Assembly: GCA_963693305.1 (NCBI GenBank)
Contig: OY855907.1
Span: 34,776,301-34,840,300 of the forward strand
Source: Meandrina meandrites
Taxonomy: Eukaryota; Cnidaria; Anthozoa; Scleractinia; Meandrinidae
Reading direction: 5' to 3'
Length of the DNA: 64,000 nucleotides
Shown: positions 36,035 to 47,889 of the stretch, piece by piece
Position numbering within the stretch: the first letter of the stretch is position 1
Layout of the letters: each line of letters starts with the position of its first letter
Translations under genes and position numbers: made by a program
The notes under the pieces: model-generated
The model's database searches: none
Seen by the model: the letters and a program-made list of their open reading frames with translations, nothing else
Told to the model about the DNA's origin: nothing

Positions 36035-39000
36035 ATGGTGTACAACAGACGAGACCTGAAGGTGATCTCGATCATTCAGATTGTGATGACTGTCATCTTT
36101 TTCGCGCTTGCCATGGTGGAGCGATTTCAAGTGCGTTTCATGTTTTCAAGCTTCTCGTTTGCGCCATGTTGGACAGCCGCCCTTGTAAGTACTGTACACT
36201 GAGATGTTAATTTCGATAGAATACTGTGTCTTCTCCCTTATTCAATGTTATAGTTGAAACGAGCTTGCTTATTGTCGCTGCGAAACTAGATTAGGTTCGT
36301 ATCGATGCGTTATCCATATTGGACCAAATTTGCCTTGATATTATCATCAGCTCACCGGCCTTAGCCATCGAAAGAATATATATATTTTTTCTGTAATCTG
36401 CATGTGTTGCATTCTAACATGAAACATTTTGAAGAGTGTGCACTTTAACCACGAACCTGCATAGGTTTCTTTGGGAGGAGGGGGACATTAGGGATTGCTG
36501 AACACCGCATTACCGCAAAAATATTCGACGGATACCGCAACACCGCAATAGTAAGTCTGTATAGCTGGTGGGTTCGTTGATGCGAGGGCAAAAATTGAGG
36601 CAAAAACAATCGGTGATCGTGGAAACAATGGAATGGCTTTAAAATGGGTGTTAAAACAGTCAGATTGTAGACTAAAATGTGTGATATACGAAGGTTGTTT
36701 CAGGCTGCTTCCGAAACGAACCAAAAACATCCTCGGAGACCCAGGGGCAGTTAGTCGGGGCAAAAATCGTAGCTGCGAAAGTTTTCTATAAAAGTAAAAG
36801 AGCCCCTGGGAAACGAGTCTCTCCAGACCATTTCCAAGCGACTCTGCAAATGCTGGCTCCTAATTGAGCAAAAAAATCCTTTGTATTATTTTGCCGATAC
36901 GATTTTTGCCCAGTTTACTTCGTTTTGCCCCGACTAACTGCCCCAGGGTCTCCGAGGATGGACCAAAAACGGCTAATAATGGTTATACAGACTATCGTTG
37001 ACCAAAACGCCATGAACTGAACGCATCCCGCAGGTTTCGTAAATACCACAATACCACAATTCAAGATTAAAATAGCCGAAATACCGCATGAAAAATTGGC
37101 CAATACCGCAAACCGGACCAACAACCAAGTCACGCCTAAAACACAGCTTACTAGTGCGCTCTACGAAGGAAATAATTGCGTCTATCGTCCTGAAAGATAA
37201 ACTTCACTGTCACTTCATTTCAGTTTAATTGGATCAGTTTTTTTCTCTCAGTGAAAAGTTGCCAGGCGTTTCTCATCCTGTTAATCTTTATTTTTGTTCT
37301 TTTAACCAAGGCGTTACTAGTTGGTATCATGGGACTGGCTTTGTCCGACACGTCTGAACAATCACTGAGTTTGGTAAGGCATAACGTATATTATCCCCAT
37401 CTTTCTCGATAAATCAAATACACATACATATTGTTTTTCTCCAAGCAGTCTGCTAAATTCATAAACATGCTTAATGTATCTTCAACATGCCGAGAAACAC
37501 AAAACAGCGCAACACAGCAACAAGAACATTGCATTGCACTGCACTGCACTGCACGGCACAGAACAGAACAGAACAGCACGGCACGGCACGGCACGGCACA
37601 GCAAAACGAGGCACAATGCAGCACAGCACAGCTGACGACAGCAAAGCATGGCACGGCATGAAACGGCACGGAATAAAGCACTACACTGCACTGCACTGCA
37701 CTGCACTGCACTACACAGCACAACCCATAGCAAAGCATTGCGCCCACAGGACTGCAAGGCCGCACAACACAGTACCACATGGCATTGTACAACACGGCAT
37801 GGCGCTGCACAGCAGAACAGCACAGCACAGCCAAGCATGGTATGGCACGGCATATAGCACTGCACTGCACTGCACCGCACTGCACTGCACTGCACTGCAC
37901 TGTACTGCACTGCACTGCACTGCACTGCACATCACAGCCCAGCGCAGTACAGCACAGCGCAGCATAGCACAGCACAGCATAGCAAAGCATTGCCCCCACA
38001 GCATTACACGGCATACAGCACAGTACACCACAGCACAGCACGGCATAGCAGAACAACGCAGCACAGCCAAGCACGGCACGGCACGGCATACAGCACTGCA
38101 CTGCACTCTACAGTTCAGCACAGCTCAGCACCGCATCACAGGGATCCAATACAAGCGGTGTGACTGTATGTCCGAAGGATATGAGAATATCGACAGGGTC
38201 TTTTTTATAATCGTAAAAATAATGCGAGTAATGTCTACATGTAACGTCAAAATATACGTACATTTACGACAACTGTTTCATTTCGTCGACTCTACGATTC
38301 AAAATGGCGGAATTGAGCTATTTGAATGGTTTTGCGTTGACAGTTTCTCCTGGTTACTAAAAAAGAAATAATAGATAGATAGATATACCTTTGTTTTGAG
38401 CTTACATGTAGACATAACAGGGAATATTTTTACGATACCCTATTTTTGTGATACCCTGTCAATATTATTTTAGATTTCTATATTTTCCAAACATACAGTC
38501 ACAACGCTAGCACATCATACTGCAGTGCAGTGCAAAACAACACAGAAAAGTCCCTATACTGCAAACAGCCGCATTTTTTGTGAACACGTTCGAGCGGTCT
38601 TCGAACGCGAAGTCTGGAGCCAATGTCAAAACTGAGAGTGAGACTGGAGACGTTGAGAACTATGAAATAAATAATGCTTGTTTCGTTAGAGATTTTATCA
38701 TCAAGGGTATCAAATTTAAGATATGGGTTGAGCTATCAAGAGATTTTTGCCCACTTGGCGACATTAATTGGCCTCCTGGTCGGAACGAATTCGTTGTATG
38801 GAAGGCCGACAGTCGTTTTTTCTCTGGTGACGATCGGCGCTTCGCGCTTTCGATCGATACGCGACTGTTAACGATTTTTGAGAAAAAAAGGACTCTTTTG
38901 CAGTCTAAACGTTCCCTATACCCACTCACTTTCTTTCGCTCTCTTTCTTTTAGATTTATGTCCTAAAATCAGTGAGCGTAGCATCTGCCGCAGTATCAGC

Positions 39001-39720
39001 AGCAACAATATACCACTATCAATTGGGTATTGGCGCACTTTTCTATAACAAATACCAGGATCAATATATATATTCTTTTCTTGTGGACAAGGACACGAAA
39101 CTTGAGTTCACCGACCAAGAAAATACTATGTTAGCCATATCTTACTTGGCTATGGTATTTTCCATCATTGAGATCATTCTCGCCTTTGCAAGTGCTAAGA
39201 GCTGCAGCGGTTTAGCCTATGAGCCACCTGGAGAAAATCAGGTACTGAACAACAACGTTTATTCCGTATAGCAGTTTTTGTTTATTTCGAACGCCTTAGG
39301 TTAAAAGTGTTCAAAGCAGGACAAACTTTAAAACAAAGATCCGCGAATGTAGAAAGTGTAAATTGTTGTATGGTAAAGGGTAACAGTTGACAAGCAATTC
39401 GCGTGGGAGGTAGGTAGAGAGGGAGGGAAGACGCACTGTTATAGGCCCTTTGCAGCTAGGCCATCACATGACCTACTTTTTTAGAAAATTATGGGCTATA
39501 ACTTAAAGAATGCCAGAAATGGAAAGAGCATGTCGAAAATAGCAAAATGACCAAGTTGAAGCCCCTGATATTAAAAAAATAAGTTGAAATGCTTGTCAGG
39601 ATGATATGCATGGTTAAGGTTAAAATGTAATAATTATTTTTGTTAATTACCAATTTTCAGGCAGGCAATACGTACAGCCAACTTGGAACCGAACATATCC
39701 CACTACAACCGATGGTCTAG
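36035..39720 (+). CDS. Small four-TM protein, copy B (MS4A-like tetraspan), complete
   Basis: Four exons, all phase 0: 36035-36184 (150 nt), 37311-37373 (63), 38954-39241 (288) and 39661-39720 (60 with stop); 186 residues. TM1 ~ residues 9-29 (KVISIIQIVMTVIFFALAMV), TM2 ~ 46-63 (CWTAAL/ALLVGIMGLALS), TM3 ~ 73-93 (LKSVSVASAAVSAATIYHY), a ~35-residue loop with KLEFTDQENTMLAIS, TM4 ~ 125-148 (VFSIIEIILAFASA), then a cytoplasmic tail with YEPPGENQ and YSQLG. A short TM1-TM2 loop and a longer TM3-TM4 loop are MS4A-like, but identity of the family is not established. It is the only copy whose last exon is clear. Intron 2 contains a large pentanucleotide satellite. Confidence 0.88.
36729..36960. mobile_element. 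Foldback element in intron 1 of copy B
   Basis: Arms of ~42 bp: 'cctcggagacccaggggcag' near 36731 and its inverse ending at 36960, each continuing into the cggggcaaaa/ttttgccccg stretch. The loop is noncoding. A partly related accgcaa-rich stretch surrounds it. Confidence 0.7.
37533..38115 (+). repeat. CACTG/CACGG pentanucleotide satellite
   Basis: Nearly 600 bp built from 5-bp variants of gcac(t/g)g and gcaca, with long pure tgcac runs at 37860-37930. Because the period is 5 and stops are rare, it creates long spurious open frames on both strands (Cys/Ala/Val-rich on minus, His/Thr/Ala-rich on plus). These are not genes. It lies in intron 2 of copy B. Confidence 0.95.
38370..38953 (+). other. 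Remainder of copy B intron 2
   Basis: Contains a short AGAT repeat (38372-38385) and an open frame at 38580-38966 that overlaps the acceptor of exon 3. That frame lacks domain features and differs in frame from the exon, so it is taken as intronic. Confidence 0.5.
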
Positions 39721-39989
39721 CTGTAATGTAAACCAGTTACTATCTTGCTGGCTTCTTGTCAGTGACCGTGAAAAGTCATTACGTCTTATTTTCTTCATTG
39801 CAAACATTATAGACTGTTTGATGTCAAAGAAGTTGTATTGTGACAAAGATATGAAATTAGGTATGAATGGCACAACTCTACAAATCGAGAAAAAATTGGG
39901 AACAGAAGAACAAACATCAGGAGTAATGGCGCTAGCCTCCCAAACAATACCAACTGTTACACCAGCGGACCAGTAGAATTACAAGCTTA

Positions 39990-41140
39990 CGGGAGCTGCT
40001 GCACTACTTGTTGGGGAAGGGGGGAGGGGGAGGGATACAGGTAGGTGGACCCTTGTTGGGTTTCGTTGTCATAAGACAAATTCAAATCCTTGTGGATTAC
40101 GTAAATATTAAACCCTTAGGTTTCTATTCAAGGTGATATATTTTCTTGTTGGTTATGACTTTGGTATAATGCCAAATGACGTCTACTCATACATTTCACA
40201 ATGTTGGATCCGCCATGTTGGATTTTACTTTGTTAACTCATGCCTTAAAAAAACCCAGCAAAAGTCGATATAATTTTATACGAAAAAAAAAATGAAGGGA
40301 TAACAGAGTACAATAAGACTGAAAACTCGAGAAAGAAAACCTGAAACATATCAGAATGAAAAATCACCATGGTAACATCAACAACGGCCGGACAAACAGT
40401 TGTTAAATCAAAGGGGCCGCGGGATAAGCGAGCAGCTACTGGAAGTCATTACTTGCCATGCTTCTTCCCAATTTCTGCATTTAGGTATATAGTTGTACAC
40501 TTTTGCAATACTGTAAGAACTATTGGTAATGTGCATAAAGCACTTTGTTGTTCTGTTGCAAACTTCTTCTTCCCTTCTCGATCGCGGTTTGAGTTAAGGT
40601 AGCATTCATAATGGGCTGCCTGACTGCGCCAGCCCCTATGGTTATTCCAGCAGCCAGTATTTTGTTTGAATTCATTTTTTTCCCTGTAAATATTTGTTGT
40701 AAACGAGTACAAATAAAATTTGTTGCTGTTGGTAACTTTAATGTATGTTGCAAAATAACTTGCGTCGAGTTATTGTTTTACACGGCCATGGAAAAAAATC
40801 ACATCATCCACAATTATTTCACTTTATTTTTAGTTTTTTTTTCGCGCGTTACAACGAAAAAAGTAAAAATGAAGATAAAGCTTTTGTTTTTATTTTCAAA
40901 CACAACGGAAGAGCGACTCGGAGTGGCTATTTTCTAAGCGAAGTAGTCTCGTTGATAAATGTAACACAAGGCCATTCTTGCGTTGCTGCTTTGGAAAAGG
41001 GATAATTAATCTTTTTGTTGTACATGTTTCTTACTATTGAATGTCATTTCTCCCTTGTCCTCTAAAATCAGAAATTTAGGCATCATTTCAAACAATTCAA
41101 CAACAACTTGTCGTTAGAGAGGAGCTGAGGTTTCCTTTAA
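39990..41140. other. Intergenic; weak open frames only
   Basis: Two ATG-initiated frames overlap on opposite strands: 40611-40937 (+, 108 codons, hydrophobic first half) and about 40675-40520 (-, 51 codons, beginning MNSNKILAAGITIGAGA). Neither has a recognisable domain. One may be a small membrane protein or exon, but I cannot support a call. Confidence 0.3.
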
Positions 41141-41523
41141 AGGGGCTTTGTCACGAATTTTAACAAATTTTTGAACAGCGGAAATTTATATTTGTGTTGA
41201 AAGAAACCAAATAATAATGGTCCAATTTTATTAACAATTGCTATATTAGAGCACAGAAACTGTTAACAAGCGTCTTTGGCAGCGGATGGTTATGACGAAA
41301 ATGGATTACAACTTAAAAAGTTGAGGCTAACCTTTTCAAGTTGTTTCCGCGCGTCTTCAAAAAATCGTTATTCGTAGCTGTAGTTTGATTTATATCCACA
41401 AATTAATGTTAAATCTTCCTTTAGATGTTCAAAAATATTGTTTTTCATGGGTGAAGTTGCCTACCACTTATTTCAGAACAGTTTAGACCAAAAATCCGTG
41501 AAATCCCCGTGACAGAGCTCCTG
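41141..41523. mobile_element. MITE of the GGAGCTnnGTCACG family, complete copy
   Basis: Ends aggggctttgtcacg and cgtgacagagctcct are inverted repeats. The inside matches the copies at 59851-60230 and 32972-33300 in inverted orientation (for example 'aagcgtctttggc', 'cagtttagacc'). Noncoding. Confidence 0.75.
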
Positions 41524-41818
41524 TAAGAATGAACAAGATGGGTGCTGCAGTCGTTCTACATGACAATGTTATTTCGAATGATAAAAGTCAGAATGTTCAG
41601 CGGAACCCGAACGCTTAGACAAATTGCTGGCCACACAAGGTTTGCCTTACGAAAGTCTATTCCTGATATCGTTATTCCAGCCAGCATGCGCACTATCCAG
41701 TCTATGTCCACAAGAAACAACAAGAAATATAATACAGAGGCAAGTTGAAACATTTTTATTCACAGTGTTTTGAATGTGAAACCGCTCAGAATATTTAACA
41801 ATTATTCCATGAGCCCGC

Positions 41819-41889
41819 GTTGGATACGAGGTGGTAAATAGCCAACGAGGCGCGAAGCGCCGAGTTGGCTATAACCACTCGTATCCAAC
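41819..41889. repeat. 71-bp palindrome
   Basis: gttggatacgag at 41819 is mirrored by ctcgtatccaac at 41889, with an inner gccaac..gttggc and gcgcgaagcgc hairpin. A related 'gttggatatgag' with neighbouring caattattcca occurs at 58595-58650, so this is probably the core of a small foldback family. Confidence 0.7.
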
Positions 41890-41899
41890 AAGGGCGAAT

Positions 41900-44120
41900 G
41901 TGATAGTATGAGGAGGCGGGAAAATTTGTGGCGCGGTGTTCACTTTTTGAGTTGAATGAAACACGCGAGGAAAGCGAGCGAGAGAGTTTTCTTCTGAAGA
42001 TTTTCCTCGGAAAATCTCCTCGTAAATCGTCTTTTCATCCTGGAAAATTGTGACAACAATTAAGGATAACGGGAAGATCCGAAGCAATAGCTTTTCTGGA
42101 AATTATACGCCTTGTGCAAGACGAGCGAAGCAAGTGTTTACATATTGTACTTGTTTACGGCTCCACGGCTGTCATCAAGACTACTACATTATGCTGAAAC
42201 GAAATTGCACTCAGATTCGATGAAGTTTATTGAAGTATAAAAGGACAAGATCAAGATTGAAAGGTAACAAACTTAACTGAAGTGCTGAGCCACATTTACG
42301 TCTAACACTGAATGAAATTGTGTCAGTTTTCTGGTCTTCCCGTAAATTATTTGCTGCTTTTCTTCTTCGTTCAGTCGCTCTTGTTGTACATTTACAAGTA
42401 TTTTTAACTAAACATTTCGCATCAATCCTTTCAGTTTTACGTAGTTGAGTCAACTATAGCATTTTTTGGTATTTGTGTGGTTTTAGGGAAGGCACTGTCG
42501 ATTATTTCTTGTATAAGCTTATAAACCTCGCCAAATTTGCCATTTTTCTGATGGAACTTTCGCTTCCCGCAGGAAAATTTTTAAACTGAGCGGCACTTGC
42601 CGCACTCGTTTCCCATATAAGGTCAAACGCAGGTATAATGGCTGATAACCGAGATCTAGTAAACCAATCAGAAAGCTAGAATTGCATTATCCGAGGTTGA
42701 GAATTTAATAAAATCCGATACACCCCTGTTCTGTGACTAAAGATAAGAGGCGCTCTCTAACGGGTTATATTAATAGTACTTTGCTTATCACCTCCGAGTG
42801 AACCAATCAGCGCGCGTGGAAAGCACTATTCACTTGTGGGATATATACTAATTATGATCTATAAAGTACAGGTTAACCACACAAATAATAATTATATACA
42901 AAAATAACATATCATCCATTTACGTGCCGCTTTCTACAAAAGTCAACTAAAATCGGCTTTCGGCGGCACAAGTCGAAAAATCGATTTTTCTCATATCTTG
43001 CACAAAGATAGGTCCTAGTGAGAAACTAAACGGACTGCACTTAGTTTGTCCTGACACAGCTTCCTTTCGTAGAAATATGCCAAAAAACGATTTGACTTGT
43101 GTTTATCACTAACGAAAATCTGTTGTTTGAAGTGTAAACAATTGCGTGACACGGCTGGTAAACCACGAATAAAATTATTCTTTTTAAAAGTACGTTTGGC
43201 GCTCTTGTAAGAATTCAGCCAAAAAACTCATGCAAATAAATGGGCCTTGAAGAAGTAGGAGCAATGTGAGATTTTCGCCGTTCAGCCGTTTTGGAAACGT
43301 TGCGTTATCTTTACAAACTTTGATCACAAAATGTTAGACGGTAATTAATTCAGTTAAACTTTATTGAAGTTCTCTCCATCCTGAAGTTCTCACCATCATT
43401 CACAAAACCAGGTCTTATAAAGGAAAGGTTAAGCATTCTCTGATTCACTGATAGATGTAATCACGGGTCGATATTGTTTGGTTATTTCTTTACGTGATCT
43501 AAAGGGAACTCGGGTAATAATTAAAGACATGAAAGTATGTCTTTGCCGATCTCGTCGGATCTGATGCCTGTGTTTTTATGCAAATTTGTCAACACTCGTT
43601 TTATTCTAGTCCTATACAGAAGGAAAATCTAACACTAAAAAATGTTGGCTTAATTCATTTTCAATTAGATATGAACGGTGTAACTGAAAATTAAAGAATT
43701 TTATGGTTGACGGATCAATTGAAAGCAGAACATAACTTTTCCAAGTTATGGACAAAGATCTATTTTCAGCACGAATAGTACCTTTCAAACAAATGAAATT
43801 TTGAATATGATTCATGCCAGAATTTAACGTAAAAGTTGTACCAGCCTTGAATCTAATTTCTTTGGCGACATTTATAATTTATTTTGAGAACGAGATTAAA
43901 TTGAAATCCGTAAATTTGACTCTTCGCTGTTGTGGATAAAACAAAATGTGGATGTTTGCTGTTCTTTAAGTCATTAGTTGGTGGTCAGTGCTTGCAGAGA
44001 CAGAAGGCAGTCTATGGACATAGTCCCACTGCTATCATGCACTAAAAATATAACACAGCACAAGTCACACGATCTGGTCAAGTCACACTGTGTCACGCCC
44101 TAGAAAAGATTTATGGCATA
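41900..44120. other. Intergenic stretch without a supported gene
   Basis: AT-rich DNA. The block 42956-43165 is an inverted copy of 51005-51610 (see repeats). No coding support elsewhere. Confidence 0.35.
42956..43165 (+). repeat. Interspersed repeat, inverted copy at 51005-51610
   Basis: Contains 'acaagtcgaaaaatcgattt', 'gtttgtcctgacacagcttc' and 'gtttatcactaacgaaaatc'. Each is found reversed near 51590, 51500 and 51065. In the second copy the two halves are separated by ~370 bp of extra sequence. Confidence 0.7.
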
Positions 44121-44139
44121 TTGATTCTTCAGATTCGAG

Positions 44140-44440
44140 CGCGCTTTTTTCGCTCGCCCCCAACAACCGAGAGAGTCCCCCCCTTTTTTTTCCTCACTCG
44201 CCCGCTTTTTTCGTCCGCCCCCGACTACCGAGAGAGTCCCCCCTTTTTTTCCTCGCCCCCAACTACCGAGAGAGTGCCCCCTTTTTTTCCTCGCTCGCCC
44301 GCTTTTTTCGTCAGCCCCCAACTACCAAGATAGTCCTTCCTTTTTTTCCTCGCTCGCCCACCTTTTTCGCTCGCTCCCAACTACCGAGAGGGTCCCCCCC
44401 TTTTTTTTCCTCGCTCGCCCCAACTACCGAGAGCCTGGAA
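44140..44440 (+). repeat. Pyrimidine-rich minisatellite, ~50-57-bp units
   Basis: A unit of the type 'aactaccgagagagtccccc' plus T-run plus 'cctcgctcgcccgc' repeats five to six times with length changes in the C and T runs. Open frames through it are by-products. Confidence 0.85.
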
Positions 44441-44459
44441 CAGGCTAAGTGAAAACCTG

Positions 44460-45545
44460 CAAAGAAGTTGTCTGTTCTCCACCCAGTGTTTGAGAATTGA
44501 GAAATCCGTATTATTAGAATTTGATCGAGATCAGTATTACGTATTACCCAAGTAGGATTCGTAGGTGCTTTTTTCTACATACATGCTCGTTGTTGAAATA
44601 TTTTGAAACTCCACCCCGCAAGTCACCCCACGCCCCACGCCCCACCCCTCTCGACCTCTGACATTCCACAGACCTGTTGGCTTCATCCCACCCCGTCCCA
44701 CCCATTTTAAGTACAACAGTTCTCCATCCTCCGATAATTTTCATGGACGTTTCGCATAGAGAAAATTGCCCTTATGCAACTATCGGTGGACAGCTGGATC
44801 AAAAGGACCAGAGAACAGGAGCGGCGAAGAAAAGGGGATTTTCCTTTCAAAGGGGGGTGAGGGTGGAATGTAGTTGGCACCGATTTCATGACAAGAAAAT
44901 TCCGATGTTTTTAAGCAAAAGGGAAGAACTGGTCCTCTTCCTCTCCACTAGATTCACCAGTGATTGCAGTTCATGTCCACAAAAATAATGTGTTTATCTA
45001 GCTAACGTACAGTACTAGAAGACCCTAGAACAGAAATGACACTAGACCAAAAAATATCCCTAGAATGATCATGCAACGAATGAAGTGAAAGTGGGGATTT
45101 TTTTTACAGGTGTACCAAGTATGACTGAAGCGTATTCTTTTTTTTGCCGACGCTGAACGCTATGAATGCGACGTTGCGATGGTTGGGTGCCTGGGACATC
45201 CAGGAGCTTCCACTATTGGCAGCCAGCTCCTAGATGGAGACCGCTGGCAAATCCTGGCAACCCAGCCATGAGCCCCCACGCGGAAGGGAGGACAGGCACC
45301 CGTCACACTGGTAAACAGTGGAAAGAGAGGGAGGGAAGGGGGGGGGGGGGGGGGAAACTTCCTTGAGGACGTGCTGCCACACAAAAACGCTCACTGTAAA
45401 CACTATCCCTGTAATGGCTGCCAACACTTCTCAGTCTGAGCACAAGTGGAAACCTGGCGCATGCACATATCAAAACACCACTGACCAGCAAGGGAATGCA
45501 GGCGCTCTTTGTTGTTAACTCCGTTAAATTGCATTAAACTGCATA
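44460..45545. other. Intergenic stretch; possible gene remnant at 45150-45520
   Basis: 45150-45520 is richer in GC and has codon-like stretches broken by stops and a G-run. It could be a decayed exon or element fragment; nothing specific was recognised. Confidence 0.3.
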
Positions 45546-46882
45546 AAGAAAAAAATTGGTTCGGCGGTTTTCACTATGTTTGCAAGGAAAGTAGGGAAAT
45601 TTCTAAATCTTGTTGTGAATCTAACGTGATTGGCTCCTTGACAGTATGACGTTTGATATAGCCCTTGACGTCATAATCTTTCGTTGGCAATTATTTCTTG
45701 GGATTGATCACCTCGATCACTCTGCCCATTAACTGTCAACATTCTAGCCGCTAATTCGCTTATAACCAGTACTAAGAAATAAGCTAAATGGAACACTTAA
45801 GCTAACATCACGAAGACATTACGACCTTAATTTTTTTTTTGGCTAAAAATGCATTATTTCCAGATTTCTGCCAAAAGATCACAACTTCTAAATAAGGCAC
45901 CGCAATGTGATTTTTAAGTGAAATGTGCGAATTCCATGACGTAGTTAACACTGTAAAAGCCACTCCTTAGATTGACTTACGTATATCAAACGTATATCAT
46001 AACGTTCGTCGCTCATATGAAACTTACTTCCGAGGGCGAGAGGGCATGATGATTTACTAAATTTTTCACTTTCAAGTTTTAAATTACACTGGGTATTATT
46101 TAGCTCGTTATCAGAACGACTTGTTTTGCAGTCAACGGAGAAATCAAATATTGCGAAAACATTACGGTATTTTTAATGTAAAACTTCACCAACTGAAAAC
46201 GAAAATATATATGTACGGCATTGAATCGTTGGTCGCCGTTTTAGCGAACGAATGGACGATATGTAAGGCACTGATGTACTGCGGAGAAAGGCCAGGAACA
46301 GACAGGAGTGGAGGAACTTTGTCCATGCCTTAAGCGCTGACAGTAAGTAAAGATTTTACTTAAATCTTCAGCAGGGAATTGTCGATTATTTATCAACGGA
46401 AAGATATTCTTCATTGAACTAGCACAAGGGACAGCATCTCTCTGCCTAAAATTTACTGAACGCCAAGACTGCGTGTCTATTGAACTGTTCTGCCCGCCAG
46501 TGATTGCTGATTTGGAATTGGAAAGGCATCATTTTTTTGTGAACGTTACCAAGTACATAGTTAAACATGAACAACACAACTCCATCGTCGTTTGAACAAG
46601 ACAGTAGTTTGTCAAACGTTGGCGTCAAAGCAGCCTCACTCTTTATTTTCATTCTCGTTGGTATCTACAGCAACGGACGCGTTATTTACACAGTGCTACT
46701 AGCCGATACTCTTCGTCCAGTTTTGAACCTTTTTGTAGCAAGTCTCAGCTTTGCGGACTTGGCCAGTTGCCTTATTGTAATGCCATTTGTCTTTTTTTCC
46801 CTGGTCTCCGGTGAATGGTTATTTGGAAGCATTTTCTGTACAATACATGCCTTGCTGTGTACCTACTTTTTCAACGTCGCGT
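45546..46882. repeat. Source half of a tandem segmental duplication (GPCR 5' region)
   Basis: This block, covering ~1 kb upstream of the GPCR ATG and its first ~315 bp, is repeated at 49193-50545, offset ~3.65 kb. Long collinear matches include 'gggaaatttctaaat', 'agcccttgacgtcat', 'ccatgacgtagttaacac' and the shared ATG region. Confidence 0.85.
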
Positions 46883-47889
46883 TCCTTAGTATAGCTTCTA
46901 TGGTGTACGAAAGATACCAAGCCATCTACCACAAACGTTTCCCTAGTTTGTCAAACCGACACACTATTATTTTTCTGTGCTTCATCTGGGTTTTCCCGAT
47001 TCCGTTCACTGTGTGTACGTCTCGTCAAGAATTTGCTTACGTTAAACATGCTGGACTATGTTACAACGCTGCTGAAAACTGGAATGCTGCTTCCATCATC
47101 AATCTGCTTGTAAAACCTGCTGGTTTACTTCTCATCCTGTTCTCATTTTGGAAAATCTTTGCTTTCCTTCTTTCTCTTCGACGCCGAGTCAGCCCAGGGC
47201 CCCTTTCCAACGAGGAAAAGTTAGCGTTGACCGCTTTTGTGCAGTCGGCTTTGACGTCGATCGTGTTTGTACTGGTATACTTGATAACGACTGCGCCTAT
47301 CGCGATCTTGGTCATTGTCAACAAGCGAAGAAGAGGCGCTGGAAAAAGCGCCAGCACAGAAGAACTTGGTAGTGCCTTTCTCTGGATGTACTGGCTTCAA
47401 TGCGCCACCAAACCCATCATCTACGTCCTGCGAAGCAAGAGATGCACGAGTTGTCTATGCCAATGGCACTGCACTGAGATGGCGAACGAGAGCACCTCGA
47501 GTCGCTTCAACAGAAGCCCGTCTCACGTCTATGAAGTGCGTGAAGACAGCTTACAAAACAGTTTCTCGGGGATAACTGGTGGGAGGCTCCCAGCCCTTCA
47601 TAGCACAAATGATGAATTCCTCGATCTTTGCCGGATCTCCATTGAGCTGGTGCCTGTGACGGGTGTAACCCGAAGTGTTCACGATCAAGACCAAACAGCC
47701 GGAAAAAATGTGGCGAATGATGCCCGAAGTGTTCCCGAAAAAGGCCAAACAGCTGGGGAAATTGCTGATTGGTCGACACACGACCATTCCGTTTGTTTTC
47801 AAAATGCCATCGAACATTCAGTTGTTTTCATCGAGGACTTGGAATCCTACATTGACGAAAACGAAGAGGTGAATTCGTACCATGATTAA
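46567..47889 (+). CDS. Class A (rhodopsin-like) orphan GPCR, intronless
   Basis: One 440-codon frame with seven hydrophobic segments. N-terminal MNNTT has a glycosylation site. TM1 contains SNGRVIY, TM2 SFADLAS (conserved Asp 2.50), TM3 starts at the conserved Cys of SIFCTIHAL and ends in YERY (E/DRY), TM4 has the conserved Trp (IWVFPIPF), TM7 ends TKPIIY, a variant of NPxxY. TM6 (TSIVFVLVYLITTAP) lacks the usual CWxP. A Cys cluster after TM7 (CTSCLC) could be palmitoylated; the ~150-residue acidic C-tail is long. Ligand unknown; amine/melatonin-like receptors are the nearest impression only. The stop at 47887-47889 is followed in frame by 50 more open codons, so the tail may be longer or recently truncated. 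A damaged copy lies at 50248. Confidence 0.9.
   Translation: MNNTTPSSFEQDSSLSNVGVKAASLFIFILVGIYSNGRVIYTVLLADTLRPVLNLFVASLSFADLASCLIVMPFVFFSLVSGEWLFGSIFCTIHALLCTYFFNVAFLSIASMVYERYQAIYHKRFPSLSNRHTIIFLCFIWVFPIPFTVCTSRQEFAYVKHAGLCYNAAENWNAASIINLLVKPAGLLLILFSFWKIFAFLLSLRRRVSPGPLSNEEKLALTAFVQSALTSIVFVLVYLITTAPIAILVIVNKRRRGAGKSASTEELGSAFLWMYWLQCATKPIIYVLRSKRCTSCLCQWHCTEMANESTSSRFNRSPSHVYEVREDSLQNSFSGITGGRLPALHSTNDEFLDLCRISIELVPVTGVTRSVHDQDQTAGKNVANDARSVPEKGQTAGEIADWSTHDHSVCFQNAIEHSVVFIEDLESYIDENEEVNSYHD

Noticed and set aside
37391..38371. Long open frames on both strands (up to ~294 codons)
   Set aside because: They are produced by a 5-bp satellite; composition is extreme (Cys/Ala/Val or His/Thr/Ala) and no domain is present.
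40520..40937. Overlapping ATG-initiated frames as a small gene
   Set aside because: No domain, splice support or conserved counterpart in the window; left as an uncertain stretch.
44090..44452. 120-codon frame rich in Pro, Phe and Ser
   Set aside because: It follows a pyrimidine-rich minisatellite; the apparent protein repeats are DNA repeats.
47061..47872. Additional frames over the GPCR on both strands
   Set aside because: Overlapping frames without independent signals; the GPCR frame has clear topology and motifs.
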